Positions 8,501 to 16,514 of a stretch of DNA of 19,082 bases are shown in pieces (positions within the stretch are counted from its first letter, which is position 1; every line of letters starts with the position of its first letter). Position numbers and translations under genes: made by a program. The DNA lies in contig JAVBRK010000043.1 in NCBI GenBank assembly GCA_031548005.1, positions 1-19,082 of the forward strand, written 5' to 3'. The notes under the pieces are model-generated. The model did not search any database, was not told the origin of the DNA, and saw only the letters and a list, made by a program, of their open reading frames with translations. The DNA is from BNXB01 sp031548005. GTDB taxonomy: Bacteria; Bacteroidota; Bacteroidia; Bacteroidales; Azobacteroidaceae.

Positions 8501-9543
8501 CAGTTATCATTTCCTCTATCAAAATATTTCTCGAAGGGAGTGTATTCGTTCGGCAAGTAGCTCAAGCCCTGAAAATACGTACCGATCCACACACCGCCTT
8601 CCATATCTTTGGTTAAAGAGTAGATTGCATTATCTCTGATCGCATAAGGATCGTTCAGCGACTTCCTGAAGTTTTGAACTTCTTTGGTCCGGATATTGAA
8701 AATATACAATCCGGATTCCGTTCCGATATAAAACTCGTCCTCAGAAAACGGGAGGATGGTTCTTACCAGTATCGGCCGGTTGTCGGAGCCGGTTTCTTCC
8801 AGAAAAGTTTCCACAGTCTCCGTATTGGGATTAAAACGTTTCAGTCCGAAAATTTCTGTTCCGATCAGTAATCCATGTTCTTTGGCGTCGACAATACTCA
8901 GGATTCCGGAGAAACTACTCTTTTCCCGGGGTGTTAGTACTTCATATTTAGAGAAAGTATCATTCTTATAATTGTACCTGTAAATGCTTTTCTCTGCAGA
9001 GGTAAACCAGGTCTCGCATGATGAGCCGACACAGATCCGCAAAGGAGTAAAATAAATCTGCGACGGATAAAATTTCAATAGGTTTTCTTCTTTATTATAC
9101 CGGTACAGGCCGCTATAAGTTTGTATCCAAAGATTACCCCTCGAGTCGGTTTTCAGATCTCCGATTTCTTCCCTGTGATTAAAAAGACTATCTAAGTTTG
9201 TAAAATCGTCCGTATTGGGATCGTAGCAACATAACCCCGTATTCGTTCCCACCCAGATCAACCCGTCGGCATCTTCATGTAAGGAGGTAATGTAGTTGGA
9301 GCGAACCGATTTTTCATCATTTTTTTCATGTTTATAACATTTGAATGTATGTCCGTCGAAGCGATTCAATCCATCCTTCGTTCCAAACCACATAAATCCT
9401 CTTTTATCCTGTATACTGCAGTATACGGTATTATGAGACAGTCCCTCTTCATTCGTATAATGACGAAAATAATAATTTCTTCCCTGGGCTGTTAGTGAAA
9501 TAAAAAAGAAACCTAAAAAAAGACATGCGATTTTCAACTTCAT
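5542..9543 (-). CDS. Hybrid two-component system regulator (HTCS) of the polysaccharide locus
   Basis: This is a 1333-residue inner-membrane sensor/transcription factor joining all parts of a two-component system in one chain. Order: signal peptide (1-21); 14 Reg_prop repeats of the LWIGT..GL type (about 45-650), enough for two seven-bladed periplasmic propellers; Y_Y_Y domain (about 705-772); membrane helix (about 780-800); HisKA with H836 in AHEIRTPL; HATPase with N952 and GTGIGL (1012-1017); receiver with D1090, phospho-acceptor D1132 (SDISMPVMDG) and K1184; AraC-type double helix-turn-helix (about 1235-1333). All catalytic residues look intact. In this family the periplasmic propeller binds an oligosaccharide of the target glycan and the AraC domain switches on the adjacent PUL. 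The frame extends upstream to a TTG at 9561, but the ATG at 9543 starts exactly at the signal peptide and is chosen. It is divergent from the second GH43 gene and is the obvious regulator of both flanking enzyme groups. Confidence 0.96.
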   Translation of the reverse strand: MKLKIACLFLGFFFISLTAQGRNYYFRHYTNEEGLSHNTVYCSIQDKRGFMWFGTKDGLNRFDGHTFKCYKHEKNDEKSVRSNYITSLHEDADGLIWVGTNTGLCCYDPNTDDFTNLDSLFNHREEIGDLKTDSRGNLWIQTYSGLYRYNKEENLLKFYPSQIYFTPLRICVGSSCETWFTSAEKSIYRYNYKNDTFSKYEVLTPREKSSFSGILSIVDAKEHGLLIGTEIFGLKRFNPNTETVETFLEETGSDNRPILVRTILPFSEDEFYIGTESGLYIFNIRTKEVQNFRKSLNDPYAIRDNAIYSLTKDMEGGVWIGTYFQGLSYLPNEYTPFEKYFDRGNDNCLKGNVVREIVGDKSGNIWIGMEDAGLNKFNPQTGKFTHFSPNSTSGNVSGLNLHGLMVDGNRLWIGYFDHGVDVFDTQSDKIIKRFEAGYKPGDLKTNFVITIFRMPDGKVLLGTISGVYQYNPETGLFSYLSDMAPNSFVYNFCEDHNGTFWISTLNNGLFYKKKDGTTGNYKHNESDPGSISSNAVSNVFEDSQYRLWITTRGEGFGRLDTETGQFKWYTTKNGLPSNFVYKILEDSKGDLWITTSNGLLCFNPETETIKRYSTADGLTNNQFNYNSGYKDKFGKMYFGTINGMIAFVPESFRKSDFNPPVYITGFEVFNEELVPKDEKGSRQSILYADKIELPYDKSTFTIDFAALSFTSPDMNEFRYILDGIDKQWTYLKTHRKAYYTNLPPGEYLFRLKATNGNGEWMEQEKTLRIIIHPPVWRTGWAYLLYFILAGFAVYTVLKFYTQRIKLQNKLKLEKMEDLKQQELLNAKISFFTHIAHEIRTPLTLIKGPLDRIMKSERDASDKESLEIMQKNTNRLLDLTNQLLDFRKAEMEGMKLNFTPVDVAGLLKETYIRFTPVATEKRLSFNLKSEPEEYEAIVDREALTKILSNLFTNALKFAEKEITVSLHAGETDFFEIRVNSDGPLVPAEIKEKIFELFFRAEDYRYGLVTTPKGTGIGLYLGRLLAELHNGVLYLDVTERAFNSFVLRLPKRQEVSVSLKAMPSSSGEEVDENLFPAPENTHTLPVVLLVEDEKEMLDYVTKELSGNYRVLKAVNGKEAMEKLTKNIINLIISDISMPVMDGLEFCRMVKSDVNYSHIPFILLTARQNIQSRIEGLETGADAYISKPFSTDHLLAQISNLLSSREKLLKVFTQTPLVYSNTIASTKADEDFLKMLNDVIMEKISDPGLNVEYLASAAGISVSSLYRKMKGVCDMNPNEFIRLTRLKKAAELLLNDKLSVKEVAYLTGFSAPSYFSSSFLKQFGMKPSEFVKQKKG

Positions 9544-9696
9544 GTGTGCAAATTTATGCAATTATTATGTTTAACTCTTATCGGAGTCATAAAATATTCT
9601 CCTGTGAAATAAAAATATAAGCTTTTGACAAAATTTTGATTGGTTGTTTGCATAATAATTACTAAAATTGTACAATTTATGATTAAAATACAATCC
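9544..9696. promoter_or_regulatory. Divergent promoter region between regulator and GH43-DUF4965-GH127 operon
   Basis: This 153-bp AT-rich gap must hold the outward promoters for the HTCS gene (minus) and the enzyme operon (plus). On the minus strand TAAATTTG (9556-9549) fully matches the Bacteroides -7 consensus, but no TTTG lies at the right distance upstream. It would also put the transcript start almost on the ATG at 9543. On the plus strand TAAAATTG (9663-9670) matches -7 with one mismatch, and TTTG motifs at 9635-9638 and 9647-9650 have imperfect spacing (24 and 12 bp). A direct repeat of TGCAAATTTA/TGCAATTATT with 10-bp period lies at 9547-9566, one helical turn apart, and could be an AraC-domain contact site. 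All calls here are tentative. Confidence 0.4.
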
Positions 9697-11208
9697 ATGA
9701 GAATTCTCTATTTACTCTGTCTTTTCGTATTCGTGTCTTTCCAGGGAGTATCCCAGGAGACGACGTACCGTAATCCGGTAATTCCGGGTGATTTCCCCGA
9801 CCCTTCGGTTATCCGGGTCGCCGGCGCTTACTACATGGCATCGTCATCATCGGAATGGGGCCCCCCCTACCGTTTCTACCGCTCGAAAGACCTGATCAAC
9901 TGGGAAAATTTAGGTTCTATTTTCAGAGACAAACCGCAGTGGACCATGGGTAGCTACTGGGCTCCCGAGTTATTTTACCGGAACGGAACTTTTTATGTTT
10001 ACTATACCGCCCGCCGTGCAAGCGATCGCAAATCGTTCATCGGAGTTGCCACGACCAAAGATCCGGAACAGGGATTTACCGACCACGGATTACTGATCGA
10101 ATGGACAAACGAAGCGATCGACGCCTACGTTATCGAATGGAATGGAAAACTTTATATTACCTGGAAAGCCTACGGGCTCGACCAGGGACGGTTGATCGAA
10201 ATCCTCGGCTCGGAGCTTTCCGACGACGGCTTGAAATTGCAGGGAAAAGAATTTTCTCTGCTAAAAGCCGATCCCGACAACTGGGAGGCCGGAGGAATCG
10301 AAGGGCAGTGTATCGTGGAACAAAACGGATACCTGTATATGTTCTATGCCGGAAATGCCTGCTGTGGAAGAAACTGTAATTACCAAACGGGAGTTGCCCG
10401 GGCAAAATCAATCAATGGTCCCTGGGAAAAATATTCCGGAAACCCCATTTTAGTCGGAGATGACCACTGGCGCTGCCCGGGACACGGCACACTCGTGGAA
10501 ACTCCGGATCGCCGCTACTTTTACTTATATCACGCATACAATGCCAACACACACGTTTTCACCGGACGAGAGGGTATGATGGACGAAATTATATGGAACC
10601 CAACAACAGGTTGGCCTTCATTTCGTTATGGAAAAACGCCCTCTCTTCAGGCGCTTACTCCCTATCCCGGAACTTTTCAGGAAATCAAAACAAGATTTAC
10701 AGCCCCGGCTATTCCCTGGATCTGGGATATATCGGCTCCACGCCCGGATTTCCGTATTTCCGGAGAAACTTTAGTCATAGAAAATAAAACCGATACAAAA
10801 ACATTCTTAGGCTTCCGCACTGCCGGAGGAAATTACCGGTTAAAAGCCCGGGTCGAACCAGGATCTACTTCATCCGGAATATGCCTGTATGGCTCAGCAA
10901 ATCATTGCACAGGGCTATCCCTGCATGGCAAGCAAATTGAACTCTGGCAAATAACAGATGGGAACTATACGGTTTTAGCATCCGAAACGGTCGGAACAAC
11001 AGAAGCCATAAGCATCTGCGCCAACACACAATGCGGTCAGTACTACCAGCTCGGCTACCTCTCCCCGGAAGGTCAATTTCATAAAATCGGCAATAATTTA
11101 GATATCAATGGGTTAGTCAATTGGGACCGGCCTCCTATGATCGGAATTCACGTCAACGGAAAAGGGACCTCGACATTCCGGGAAGTAGAAATAATATACG
11201 GACAATAA
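9697..11208 (+). CDS. Secreted GH43 glycosidase with C-terminal beta-sandwich domain
   Basis: This 503-residue enzyme has a signal peptide (MRILYLLCLFVFVSFQGVSQ), a five-bladed GH43 propeller (about 21-320) and a C-terminal beta-sandwich (about 340-503) that probably helps bind substrate or shape the active site. Acidic residues in the expected places are base D35 in GDFPDPSV, D142 in NEAIDAYV and acid E202 in GGIEGQ. CPGHGTLV and FYLYHAY mark the blade containing the conserved His. A cysteine cluster (C222, C223, C227, plus nearby C205 and C260) is unusual for GH43. The frame is open further upstream to a TTG at 9640, and an ATG exists at 9679. The ATG at 9697 is preferred because the signal peptide starts there. 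It is the first gene of the operon divergent from the HTCS and is followed by the DUF4965 gene after 29 bp. Likely activity is alpha-L-arabinofuranosidase or exo-galactosidase; undetermined. Confidence 0.88.
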   Translation: MRILYLLCLFVFVSFQGVSQETTYRNPVIPGDFPDPSVIRVAGAYYMASSSSEWGPPYRFYRSKDLINWENLGSIFRDKPQWTMGSYWAPELFYRNGTFYVYYTARRASDRKSFIGVATTKDPEQGFTDHGLLIEWTNEAIDAYVIEWNGKLYITWKAYGLDQGRLIEILGSELSDDGLKLQGKEFSLLKADPDNWEAGGIEGQCIVEQNGYLYMFYAGNACCGRNCNYQTGVARAKSINGPWEKYSGNPILVGDDHWRCPGHGTLVETPDRRYFYLYHAYNANTHVFTGREGMMDEIIWNPTTGWPSFRYGKTPSLQALTPYPGTFQEIKTRFTAPAIPWIWDISAPRPDFRISGETLVIENKTDTKTFLGFRTAGGNYRLKARVEPGSTSSGICLYGSANHCTGLSLHGKQIELWQITDGNYTVLASETVGTTEAISICANTQCGQYYQLGYLSPEGQFHKIGNNLDINGLVNWDRPPMIGIHVNGKGTSTFREVEIIYGQ

Positions 11209-11237
11209 ATCACAACAATTAATAAATCAACACAATA

Positions 11238-13796
11238 ATGAGAAACAGCTTGGTTATCCTGCTCTTGTGTGTCCTCCTGCCAGGATGCCGGAATACAGAC
11301 GAAAAAGTACAAGTAATCAACAACAGCCTTCGCGCACCGGCTTATCCGCTGATCACGATTGATCCTTACACTTGCGGCTGGTCGTTCTCCGACAAACTCT
11401 ATGATAGTTCGGTAAAGCACTGGACCGGAGAGGACTTTCCGATGATCGGGGCCATCCGGGTAGACGGGCAGGTTTACCGGTTTATGGGAGAAGAGATCAT
11501 TTCTCCTATTCCCATTGTCAAGACAGCAGAACAAGGAGACTGGAACGCCAAATATACACTATCTTCACCGGCTGCAGGCTGGGAAAAACCCGACTTTAAC
11601 GATTCGCAATGGGGTACCGGTCAGGGAGCCTTCGGAAGTATCGAAGAAGTCGCCATAAGCACGCTGGAAGTATGTCGCCTCTCTACGCCAATTCCGGCAA
11701 AAATACCCAAACAGATTGTCAATACCGCCTGGGATAAAGAAGGTAGCGACATCTGGGTGCGTAGAGAAGTCGTGCTGGATGAAGACCTGGCCGGAAAGAA
11801 AGTATTTTTGCAATATTCTCACGATGATGATTTCGAATTGTATGTCAACGGAATTGAAGTCGTCAATACGGGTTACTGCTGGAGAAAAAATGTGGTGGCA
11901 GAATTACCTGAGAATGCAGTTCAAACTCTGAAAAAAGGGAAAAATATTCTTGCTGCTCATTGCCGGAACCGCACAAACGGAGCTTTAGTCGATTTCGGAC
12001 TGAGTGTAGAACCTCCTCTGAAGCGGCATCTGAATCAGACTGCAGAACAAAAATCGGTCGAAGTACAGGCTACACAAACGCATTATACTTTCGCCTGTGG
12101 CCCGGTCGACCTGAAACTAACATTCACAGCGCCTTTATTATTGAACGACCTGGAACTGATATCCCGGCCGGTTAACTATATCTCCTACCAGGTAACTCCC
12201 AACGATAATCAGTCGCATGAAATCGAGGTTTATTTTGAGGCTGCTCCCAATTGGGCATTAAACAAACCATATCAGCAAAGCGCCTCGGAAGTCATCGAGA
12301 AAAACCAGCAGGTATTCCTGAAAACAGGAAGTGTCGACCAGTTGGTTTTATGCCGGAAAGGAGACGATGTACGCATCGACTGGGGCTACTTTTATATGTG
12401 CGGAGAAAAACAAAACTCTACTTATGCAGCAGGTGAAAGCTATAGCCTGCGCCAGAGTTTCGGAAAAAACGGAAAAATCGATCCGGCTCAAATAATCCAA
12501 TCGAACGATCACAACAATCTGGCTATTGTGCAGTCATTAGGCAAGGTCGATAAACGTACAACAGGAAATGTAATGATCGGTTACGACGATCTTTATTCGA
12601 TCCAGTATTTCGGAGAAAATCTTCGTCCCTACTGGAATGCAGACGGAAAAAAAGATATATTCCAGGCTTTCTCACAAGCCGGTACGGATTATAACAAGCT
12701 GATCAAGGCTTGTAACGAGTTCGATTACAAAATGATGAGTGAAGCAACTGAAGCCGGAGGGAAAGATTATGCCGAACTGTGCGCCCTGGCGTATCGGCAG
12801 TCTATTGCTGCACATAAATTAGTCAAATCGCCCAACGGGGACTTGCTTTTCTTATCGAAAGAAAATTTCAGCAATGGCTCGATCGGAACAGTCGATATCA
12901 CCTACCCTTCAGCTCCTTTGTTCCTGCTTTACAATCCCGAATTAGCTAAAGGTTTACTCAACCATATCTTTTATTACAGCGAAAGCGGAAAATGGGAAAA
13001 ACCGTTTGCCGCACATGATGTGGGTACTTACCCTTTGGCCAACGGTCAGACCTACGGCGGTGATATGCCGGTCGAAGAAAGCGGTAATATGCTGATAATA
13101 ACCGCCGCGATTGCACAGATGGAAGGAAATGCCGATTATGCCGCCAAACATTGGGATGTTCTGACTACCTGGACAGAATACCTGACCGAAAAAGGACTCG
13201 ACCCCGAAAATCAACTGTGTACCGATGATTTTGCAGGACATTTTGCACACAATGCCAATCTATCGATCAAGGCCATTCTGGGAATTGCCTCCTATGGAAA
13301 ATTAGCCGGAATGCTCGGGAAGAAAGATGTAGCGGAAAAATATACGCAAACAGCGAAAAAAATGGCCGAAGAATGGGTCCGGATGGCTGACGACGGCGAT
13401 CATTACCGGCTCACATTCGACCAGGCCGGTACCTGGAGCCAAAAATATAACTTAGTCTGGAATAAGCTGATGAATATGAATATTTTCCCGCAAACAATTG
13501 CAGAGAAAGAAATTCCGTTCTATCTTTCCAAGCAGAATATTTACGGTCTTCCTTTAGATAACCGGGAGGCTTACACTAAATCGGACTGGATCATCTGGAC
13601 TGCAACACTGGCCGACGACAAAGCCATATTCGAACAATTCGTCTCGCCGGTTCATAAATTCATGAACGAAACCACCGACCGGGTGCCCATGAGCGACTGG
13701 TATTGGACGGATAAGCCCAAACAACGCGGATTCCAGGCCCGTTCAGTAGTCGGGGGATATTTTATTAAAATGCTGGAAAATAAAATCAAAAAATGA
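11238..13796 (+). CDS. DUF4964/DUF5127/DUF4965/DUF1793 lipoprotein (glutaminase A-like fold), probable carbohydrate-active enzyme
   Basis: This is an 852-residue predicted lipoprotein: MRNSLVILLLCVLLPGC has a lipobox with acylated C17. Downstream the order resembles the DUF4964-DUF5127-DUF4965-DUF1793 family. A DUF4964-like start (about 32-85, RAPAYPLITIDPYTCGWS) comes first. An extra beta-sandwich follows at about 110-255, with the GH2-like pattern DIWVRREVVL...DDDFELYVNG. Then come a DUF5127-like beta region (about 275-480) and an (alpha/alpha)6-type catalytic barrel (about 485-845). Candidate active-site stretches are HDVGTYP (593-599), MPVEESGNML (610-619) and CTDDFAGH.AHNANLS (661-676). 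The name glutaminase A comes from a fungal homologue; in Bacteroidales PULs the context argues for action on a glycan, but I cannot name the bond. It sits 29 bp after the GH43 gene, and its stop overlaps the next ATG by 4 bp, so translation is probably coupled. Confidence 0.82.
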   Translation: MRNSLVILLLCVLLPGCRNTDEKVQVINNSLRAPAYPLITIDPYTCGWSFSDKLYDSSVKHWTGEDFPMIGAIRVDGQVYRFMGEEIISPIPIVKTAEQGDWNAKYTLSSPAAGWEKPDFNDSQWGTGQGAFGSIEEVAISTLEVCRLSTPIPAKIPKQIVNTAWDKEGSDIWVRREVVLDEDLAGKKVFLQYSHDDDFELYVNGIEVVNTGYCWRKNVVAELPENAVQTLKKGKNILAAHCRNRTNGALVDFGLSVEPPLKRHLNQTAEQKSVEVQATQTHYTFACGPVDLKLTFTAPLLLNDLELISRPVNYISYQVTPNDNQSHEIEVYFEAAPNWALNKPYQQSASEVIEKNQQVFLKTGSVDQLVLCRKGDDVRIDWGYFYMCGEKQNSTYAAGESYSLRQSFGKNGKIDPAQIIQSNDHNNLAIVQSLGKVDKRTTGNVMIGYDDLYSIQYFGENLRPYWNADGKKDIFQAFSQAGTDYNKLIKACNEFDYKMMSEATEAGGKDYAELCALAYRQSIAAHKLVKSPNGDLLFLSKENFSNGSIGTVDITYPSAPLFLLYNPELAKGLLNHIFYYSESGKWEKPFAAHDVGTYPLANGQTYGGDMPVEESGNMLIITAAIAQMEGNADYAAKHWDVLTTWTEYLTEKGLDPENQLCTDDFAGHFAHNANLSIKAILGIASYGKLAGMLGKKDVAEKYTQTAKKMAEEWVRMADDGDHYRLTFDQAGTWSQKYNLVWNKLMNMNIFPQTIAEKEIPFYLSKQNIYGLPLDNREAYTKSDWIIWTATLADDKAIFEQFVSPVHKFMNETTDRVPMSDWYWTDKPKQRGFQARSVVGGYFIKMLENKIKK

Positions 13797-16387
13797 AATC
13801 AATAAAACTATTTACTGCAAATAAAACTTTTTTTATATTTATGAACATTCATCGGGCTATTGCTTTTCCCGGAATAAATATCCGGTTCCGCCACTTTTTA
13901 TTATTGACTGCTGTTTTATTATTCAATTCTTGTGCTTCAGATATCAATACCGATCCACCTGTCAGTGACGAAACGTTGATCCCGGTTCCATTCCAGGAAG
14001 TAACCCTGCAAGATAATTTCTGGCTTCCCCGCCTGAAAACACAAAAACAAACCCTGGTTCCATTTGCATTGGATAAAACCCGGCCGGCTGTCGAAAATCT
14101 GAAAAAGACAGCCGACTACCTGAAGGGAATCAAAGGCGAATTACCTTTCCATCACCGTTTTATCGCTTCCGACCTGTACAAAGTAATGGAAGGAGCCGCC
14201 TACCTCCTAACCCTCGAACAGGATACAGCGCTCGAACGCCAGATGGATGAAATTATCGACATCATTGCCGCCGCCCAGCAGGACGACGGCTACCATTACG
14301 AGTCCCACATCACCGGAGTATCGAAAGACGCTGAACACTGGGGAGGCGCCGGAATGGGAGACAAACCCTATTCCTGGGTCGTTCACAGCCATGAATTATA
14401 CAACATGGGACATATGTACGAGGGGGCGGTAGCTTACTACCAGGCTACAGGCAAGGATAAATGGTTGCAGGTAGCCACTAAAAATGCAAAACATATCTTC
14501 CACGTATTTTTTGAAGGCGATCCGGCCTACAATGGTGGGAAACCGGTGAATCAGGCGCCTGGCCATGAGGAAATCGAACTGGCACTGGTGAAACTTTACC
14601 GGGTCACCGGAGATACATTATATCTCAGTATGGCGAAACGGTTCATTGACATCCGCGGAGTAACTTACAAACCCGAAGGCGAGGGCGTTATGGCTCCGGA
14701 ATATGCTCAACAGCACCTGCCTGTGAGAGAGCAGACAAAAGCGGTAGGACACTCGGTAAGGGCAACCTACCTGTATTCCGGGATGGCCGATGTAAGCGCC
14801 CAGACAGGAGATAAAACCCTTGAACCCGCATTAGACAGTATCTGGCACAATATTGTCGATACCCGGATGCACATTACCGGCGGACTTGGCGCTGTTCACG
14901 GGATCGAGGGATTCGGTCCCGAGTATGTTCTCCCGAATAAGGAAGCCTTTGACGAAACCTGCGCCGCAGTGGGAAATGTATTCTTCAATCACCGGATGTT
15001 CCTGATGAAAAAAGACGGGAAATACATGGACGTGGCGGAAGTCGCCCTGCTCAACAATGTTCTGGCTGGAGTGAACCTCGAAGGAAATAAATTTTTCTAC
15101 ATCAATCCGCTGGAAGCCGACGGCAAGACCCCTTTCAACCACGGACGAAAAGGGCGCTCCCCCTGGTTCGGGACAGCCTGTTGCCCGTCGAACATCGCCC
15201 GCCTGATTCCTCAGGTGCCGGGACTGATTTATGCTTATACTAGCGATGAAATATATTGTTCATTTTATGCCAGCAATACTGCGAATATTCCATTGAAGAA
15301 TGGGAAAATAAAACTAACCCAGAAAAGCGACTACCCTTTCGACGAGCAGGTAACGCTACAGGTCGAGCCGGAACAGGATAAACAGGAATTCACCGTACGT
15401 TTGAGAATCCCCACCTGGACAGGAGACCAATTCGTACCCGGGGAACTCTACCGGTACGAAAATAGCTCCTCTGCTTCCTGGGGAGTCCGGGTCAATGGCA
15501 AAAAGCTGAAAGCTCCGGTAAAGAACGGCTACGTTTCCCTTCGCCGTCAGTGGCAACGAGGCGACAAAGTGGAACTGCTCCTCCCGATGCCGGTACGGTA
15601 CAATCAGGCTATCGAACAGGTAGAAGCCGACCGCGGATGCGTCTGCATTACCCGGGGACCGTTGGTTTACTGTGCTGAAGCTGCCGACAATAGTTTTCCG
15701 GTACAATCCGCCTACATCGACCAGGCATCGAATCCGGGAATAATTGAAAAAGCTTCTGAAGGCATTCTTTCCGGAATCGATTATGTACGGATACCGGCTA
15801 AAGCTGCCGGAGATAAGGATACCGATCCCAGTCAGGACATGACCCTAAGCCTGATACCATATTATGCCTGGGATAACCGCAGCGATAGTACCATGATTGT
15901 CTGGATACCCGAATCCGATAGTCTGGCAAGAGCAAAAACAGTGAAACTAAGCAACAACATCAAGGAAGTGAAAGCATCTTACACTTACAACGAAGACGAT
16001 GTCGAAGCCATTGCCGACGACCGGCTTCCCTCCCGCTCCGACGACACGTCGATCAGCCGCTGGACCAGTTGGCCGCAAAAAGGAAAATCACAGCAAATCG
16101 AAATTACATTGGAAAAATCTCTTCCTATTCAAAGTATTTCCGTATATTGGTACGATGATAACGGAGGGGTACAAATACCTCAATCATGGAGTCTCAAATA
16201 TTTCGAAAATAACTCCTGGAAACCATTTCCGATTTACGTAACCGATAGTTATTCTGTATTTAAAGATCAGTTCAATATGGTTCACCCTGGAAAGGATATC
16301 ACAACCGACCGGCTACAAATTCATATAAATGCCAAAAAAGATGCTGCCGTTGGAGTGTTGGAAGTTAAAATCGAAGAGGTAAAATAG
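13793..16387 (+). CDS. GH127 beta-L-arabinofuranosidase-type lipoprotein with C-terminal discoidin-like domain
   Basis: This 864-residue protein is the canonical GH127 of the window. Relative to HypBA1, acid/base E372 (GIEGFG), zinc ligands E388 and C390 (FDETC), nucleophile C463 and ligand C464 (TACCPSN) keep the prototype spacing: 16 residues from acid/base to the zinc Glu, and ETC then CC. It should cleave beta-L-arabinofuranosides by the cysteine mechanism. A barrel (about 60-480) is followed by beta-sandwich domains (about 485-720) and an F5/8 type C-like domain (about 735-864, SRWTSWP...SISVYWYDDNGGVQIPQSW) that may bind sugar. The N-terminus carries FLLLTAVLLFNSC, a lipobox-like end with C47. 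The region before it is long for a signal peptide, and an ATG at 13841 (Met17) is a credible alternative. The annotated ATG overlaps the preceding TGA as ATGA. It is the last gene of the operon and is followed by a hairpin/T-run. Confidence 0.92.
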   Translation: MKSIKLFTANKTFFIFMNIHRAIAFPGINIRFRHFLLLTAVLLFNSCASDINTDPPVSDETLIPVPFQEVTLQDNFWLPRLKTQKQTLVPFALDKTRPAVENLKKTADYLKGIKGELPFHHRFIASDLYKVMEGAAYLLTLEQDTALERQMDEIIDIIAAAQQDDGYHYESHITGVSKDAEHWGGAGMGDKPYSWVVHSHELYNMGHMYEGAVAYYQATGKDKWLQVATKNAKHIFHVFFEGDPAYNGGKPVNQAPGHEEIELALVKLYRVTGDTLYLSMAKRFIDIRGVTYKPEGEGVMAPEYAQQHLPVREQTKAVGHSVRATYLYSGMADVSAQTGDKTLEPALDSIWHNIVDTRMHITGGLGAVHGIEGFGPEYVLPNKEAFDETCAAVGNVFFNHRMFLMKKDGKYMDVAEVALLNNVLAGVNLEGNKFFYINPLEADGKTPFNHGRKGRSPWFGTACCPSNIARLIPQVPGLIYAYTSDEIYCSFYASNTANIPLKNGKIKLTQKSDYPFDEQVTLQVEPEQDKQEFTVRLRIPTWTGDQFVPGELYRYENSSSASWGVRVNGKKLKAPVKNGYVSLRRQWQRGDKVELLLPMPVRYNQAIEQVEADRGCVCITRGPLVYCAEAADNSFPVQSAYIDQASNPGIIEKASEGILSGIDYVRIPAKAAGDKDTDPSQDMTLSLIPYYAWDNRSDSTMIVWIPESDSLARAKTVKLSNNIKEVKASYTYNEDDVEAIADDRLPSRSDDTSISRWTSWPQKGKSQQIEITLEKSLPIQSISVYWYDDNGGVQIPQSWSLKYFENNSWKPFPIYVTDSYSVFKDQFNMVHPGKDITTDRLQIHINAKKDAAVGVLEVKIEEVK

Positions 16388-16461
16388 TGGACTTCTAAGT
16401 AGAAGGAAAGTTTCAAAAGCCAAACGGAATAAAGCCGAAACGGAAACCCGAAATGGGTAGA
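16388..16461. other. Short non-coding junction with small repeats
   Basis: This is the gap after the GH127 stop and before the large hairpin. It holds a small dyad CTTCT-AAGT-AGAAG (16392-16405), the 8-mer AAACGGAA twice with a 16-bp period (16422-16429 and 16438-16445) and a short ACCC/GGGT hairpin (16446-16458). No reading frame of note is present. It marks the boundary between PUL genes and the AT-richer toxin-like module. Confidence 0.45.
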
Positions 16462-16514
16462 AAGAAAGATTTTAGGATATAATTCATGATATTCCTAAAA
16501 CCTTTCTTATTTTT
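16462..16514 (+). terminator. Hairpin with T-run: probable Rho-independent terminator of the GH43-DUF4965-GH127 operon
   Basis: Left arm 16462-16480 and right arm 16489-16508 pair over 18 positions with one A-C mismatch (16469/16501) and one bulged T (16493), closing an 8-nt loop (16481-16488). The stem is followed by ATTTTT. The arms are AT-rich with GC-containing GGA/TCC and GAAAG/CTTTC blocks. It stands 74 bp after the last PUL stop codon, where a terminator is expected. An A-rich left flank means it could also act, less strongly, in the other direction. Confidence 0.6.

Noticed and set aside
8137..8616. 159-codon plus-strand reading frame opposite the propeller repeats
   Set aside because: It is antisense to recognisable Reg_prop repeats; its composition is explained by the opposite strand.
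9544..9561. N-terminal extension of the regulator from 9561
   Set aside because: The upstream start is TTG and adds six residues before a perfect signal peptide; the ATG at 9543 is far more likely.
9640..9696. Extension of the second GH43 upstream to 9640
   Set aside because: The first codon is TTG, and the extra residues precede the signal peptide; ATG at 9679 or 9697 is preferred.
11148..11534. 128-codon minus-strand frame across the GH43/DUF4965 junction
   Set aside because: It overlaps two well-supported plus-strand genes and shows no family resemblance.
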